Shown: positions 6,481-7,617 of the stretch, in pieces
How positions within the stretch are numbered: the stretch's first letter is position 1
Layout: every line of letters starts with the position of its first letter
Assembly: GCA_020793555.1 (NCBI GenBank)
Contig: DQIO01000215.1
Location: 1 to 7,617, forward strand
DNA length: 7,617 nucleotides
Source of the DNA: Methanosarcinaceae archaeon
GTDB taxonomy: Archaea > Halobacteriota > Methanosarcinia > Methanosarcinales > Methanosarcinaceae
Direction: 5' to 3'
Translations under genes and position numbers: made by a program
Notes under the pieces: model-generated
Seen by the model: only the letters and a program-made list of their open reading frames with translations
What the model was told of the DNA's origin: nothing
Databases searched by the model: none

Positions 6481-6516
6481 CGAGTGGACATGATCTGATA
6501 AAAACATGTCCAGTCG
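6481..6516. promoter_or_regulatory. Imperfect palindrome upstream of the nrd operon (operator or leader hairpin)
   Basis: CGAGTGGACATG at 6481-6492 pairs with CATGTCCAGTCG at 6505-6516, with one G-G mismatch and a 12-base loop. The inner 8 bases on each side are perfect. If the minus-strand TATA box near 6519-6528 is used, transcription would start inside this repeat. That would place a regulator over the start, or a hairpin at the 5' end of the mRNA. Confidence 0.5.
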
Positions 6517-6518
6517 CC

Positions 6519-6528
6519 ATAATTATAA
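6519..6528 (-). promoter_or_regulatory. Candidate TATA box for nrdHDG
   Basis: The minus strand reads TTATAATTA, predicting a start near 6500 and a leader of about 80 bases. A competing AT-rich box at about 6450-6460 would give a start near the GTG/ATG pair of nrdH. The sequence alone does not choose between them. Confidence 0.3.
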
Positions 6529-6633
6529 CGTGAATATAATCCTCTGATTGCAAATTATACAACGTAATTTTAGGTTAATAAGGCTTTTCGCCCTCACCTT
6601 TGAATACCATCCTTTTTCGTGTATTATCATACA

Positions 6634-6672
6634 TGGTAACAAACCAATCGGAATTACAACTGTTTGTTATCA
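6634..6672. promoter_or_regulatory. Inverted repeat upstream of radB
   Basis: TGGTAACAAAC at 6634-6644 pairs with GTTTGTTATCA at 6662-6672. The inner 8 bases are perfect, followed outward by one G-T pair and two more pairs. The loop is 17 bases. It lies 78-116 bases before the radB start, upstream of the radB TATA box, so it is better placed as an activator or shared control site than as a repressor over the start. Confidence 0.4.
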
Positions 6673-6721
6673 AATGTGGTCACAAATTGAAATTGCCAAA
6701 AGATGTATATCCTAACCTCCA

Positions 6722-6729
6722 TTATAAAA
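6722..6729 (+). promoter_or_regulatory. TATA box of radB
   Basis: TTATAAAA is centred about 25 bases before the GTG start codon. This spacing predicts transcription from at or next to the first codon, that is a leaderless mRNA, which fits the absence of a usable Shine-Dalgarno site. Confidence 0.5.
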
Positions 6730-6749
6730 GATAATCCTAAAAACACGAG

Positions 6750-7433
6750 GTGTACAAAATAAACACACAACTGCCATCCGGATGCCAGCCACTTGATGAA
6801 CTCCTTGGAGGCGGATTTGAAACAGGAGTTGTAACCCAGATATTTGGGGAAGCAGGCAGCGGAAAAACTAATATTTGCATTCAACTTGCCGTTGAATGTG
6901 TGAAACGCGGCAAGAAGGTTATTTTTATAGACACTGAAAGCGTCTCACCTGACAGGTTCAGACAGATCGCAGGCGAAAATGCAAAAGAGATCGCGCAGCA
7001 GATCATTATTTTTGAACCCCATAATTTTGAAGAACAATATGCTGCCGTAAAAGAGATCGAAAAACTTGCCGGTGAGAACATCGGGCTTGTCATAGTTGAC
7101 TCTGCGACCTCATATTACAGGTTAGAACTGGATGATGAAAATTCAAGCATCAGGACCCGCCGCGAACTTTCCAACCAGATCGGTTTGCTGCACAGTCTTG
7201 CGCGCAAACACGGAATGGTAGTAGTAATTACCAATCAGGTGTACACTGATATTGGCTCAGGCACATTCAAACCAATAGGTGGAAGCGGTCTTGAACATAT
7301 CTCAAAAACTATAGTTCAACTCGAACGCACAGAAAATGGTGCCGGCATCAGATATGCAAAACTGTGGAAACACCGCTCGCGCCCTGAAGGCGAAACATGT
7401 AAATTCACTATCACTGCCAATGGTGTGAGTTAA
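6750..7433 (+). CDS. radB: DNA repair and recombination protein RadB
   Basis: A RecA/Rad51-family paralog of euryarchaea, 227 residues, thought to act as a recombination mediator that helps RadA on single-stranded DNA. The sequence opens with LPSGCQPLDELLGGGFETG, the usual start of the core. Walker A is GEAGSGKT (33-40), Walker B is LVIVD (113-117), and the VITNQV strand at 159-164 leads into the DNA-binding loop region. Unlike RadA it has no N-terminal helix-hairpin-helix domain, and the length matches RadB. The start is GTG at 6750, with only GAG directly adjacent. The TATA box about 25 bases upstream suggests a leaderless message. It is divergent from nrdHDG, which makes the dNTPs used in repair synthesis, though shared control is only a guess. 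A KaiC- or RadA-like identity is unlikely because of the short single-domain form. Confidence 0.95.
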   Translation: MYKINTQLPSGCQPLDELLGGGFETGVVTQIFGEAGSGKTNICIQLAVECVKRGKKVIFIDTESVSPDRFRQIAGENAKEIAQQIIIFEPHNFEEQYAAVKEIEKLAGENIGLVIVDSATSYYRLELDDENSSIRTRRELSNQIGLLHSLARKHGMVVVITNQVYTDIGSGTFKPIGGSGLEHISKTIVQLERTENGAGIRYAKLWKHRSRPEGETCKFTITANGVS

Positions 7434-7500
7434 AATAATTGGCTCATCGCTATTTTGTGTGGGTAACTCCTTGTGTCGAGTCAACTATCAAGTGTCTATT

Positions 7501-7608
7501 ATGAAGGCAGGTCACATGGACAATTTCAATTTTCTAAACTCCAAAATGACCGATAGTTTTTGCACAGTGCCGTCAGCGCACCGACTTAGGAACACACACA
7601 AATTGTGA
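7501..7608 (+). CDS. Possible small ORF of unknown function, 35 codons
   Basis: An ATG-started frame of 35 residues ends with TGA before the window edge. A second ATG at 7516 follows AGGT at 5-8 bases, a plausible weak ribosome site. The peptide (with MDNFNFLNSKMTD near its start) resembles nothing I can name. It overlaps the IS-end-like sequence at 7550-7571, and an antisense frame is also open here. It could be the start of a gene broken by a stop, or chance. Confidence 0.15.
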   Translation: MKAGHMDNFNFLNSKMTDSFCTVPSAHRLRNTHKL

Positions 7609-7617
7609 GTACATGCT

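Larger units (their letters stand above)
6422..6749. other. 328-bp divergent control region between nrdHDG and radB
   Basis: No gene is supported in this gap. It contains AT-rich boxes that could serve as promoters for both directions, an imperfect 12-base-arm inverted repeat at 6481-6516, and a second inverted repeat at 6634-6672. GGAGG at 6474-6478 on the plus strand is followed by a GTG at 6484, but that frame stops after four codons, so it is not called. On the minus strand, TTTTAAAAAT near 6450-6460 and TTATAATTA near 6519-6528 are the possible nrd TATA boxes. Confidence 0.6.

Noticed and set aside
6474..6498. GGAGG followed by a GTG start on the plus strand
   Set aside because: The frame stops after four codons, and the start lies inside the nrd-upstream palindrome. 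It is more likely chance.
7302..7484. 60-codon minus ORF over the end of radB
   Set aside because: It is a shadow of the radB 3' end with no supporting signals.

Overview
The window looks like a chromosomal segment of a methanogenic or methane-oxidising archaeon of the Methanosarcinales type (Halobacteriota). Four things support this: a RadB recombinase, a class III ribonucleotide reductase with its own small redoxin gene, archaeal TATA-box promoters about 25 bases ahead of starts, and Shine-Dalgarno sites of the GGAG/AGGTG type. The genus cannot be fixed from the sequence alone. DNA is moderately AT-rich, and all core genes are intact.

Layout from left to right. Positions 1-281 hold no supported gene but contain a compact 138-base near-palindromic element (102-239). 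It has inverted ends starting GGCAC and is flanked by an exact 8-base direct repeat, so it looks like a MITE. A large archaeal ATPase (282-1700, minus) carries an AAA-type NTPase domain, a winged-helix region and a PD-(D/E)XK nuclease-like C-terminus. The gap 1701-2027 is non-coding and contains two GC-rich hairpins. A DUF4349 lipoprotein with a C-terminal membrane helix follows (2028-2903, minus). Its promoter region carries an operator-like repeat.

The central block is a minus-strand operon in transcription order nrdH (6170-6421), nrdD (3825-6128), nrdG (3012-3791), with gaps of 41 and 33 bases. NrdG is a radical-SAM enzyme that installs a glycyl radical on NrdD (predicted at Gly739). NrdD then reduces ribonucleotides to deoxyribonucleotides. 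NrdH, a CPKC redoxin, probably supplies the electrons. This arrangement matches the methanogen subtype studied in Methanosarcina barkeri, in which a ferredoxin-dependent disulfide reductase feeds NrdH.

Divergent from the operon, radB (6750-7433, plus) encodes the RecA-family recombination mediator. The 328-base gap between nrdH and radB carries two separate inverted repeats and A/T-rich promoter-like boxes. Positions 7434-7617 hold no confident gene; there is a 35-codon ORF and a short sequence resembling an insertion-sequence end.

The most notable items are the MITE-like element, the operator-like repeats in front of the lipoprotein and nrd operon, and the structured GC-rich gap. No clearly new multi-gene system is visible.
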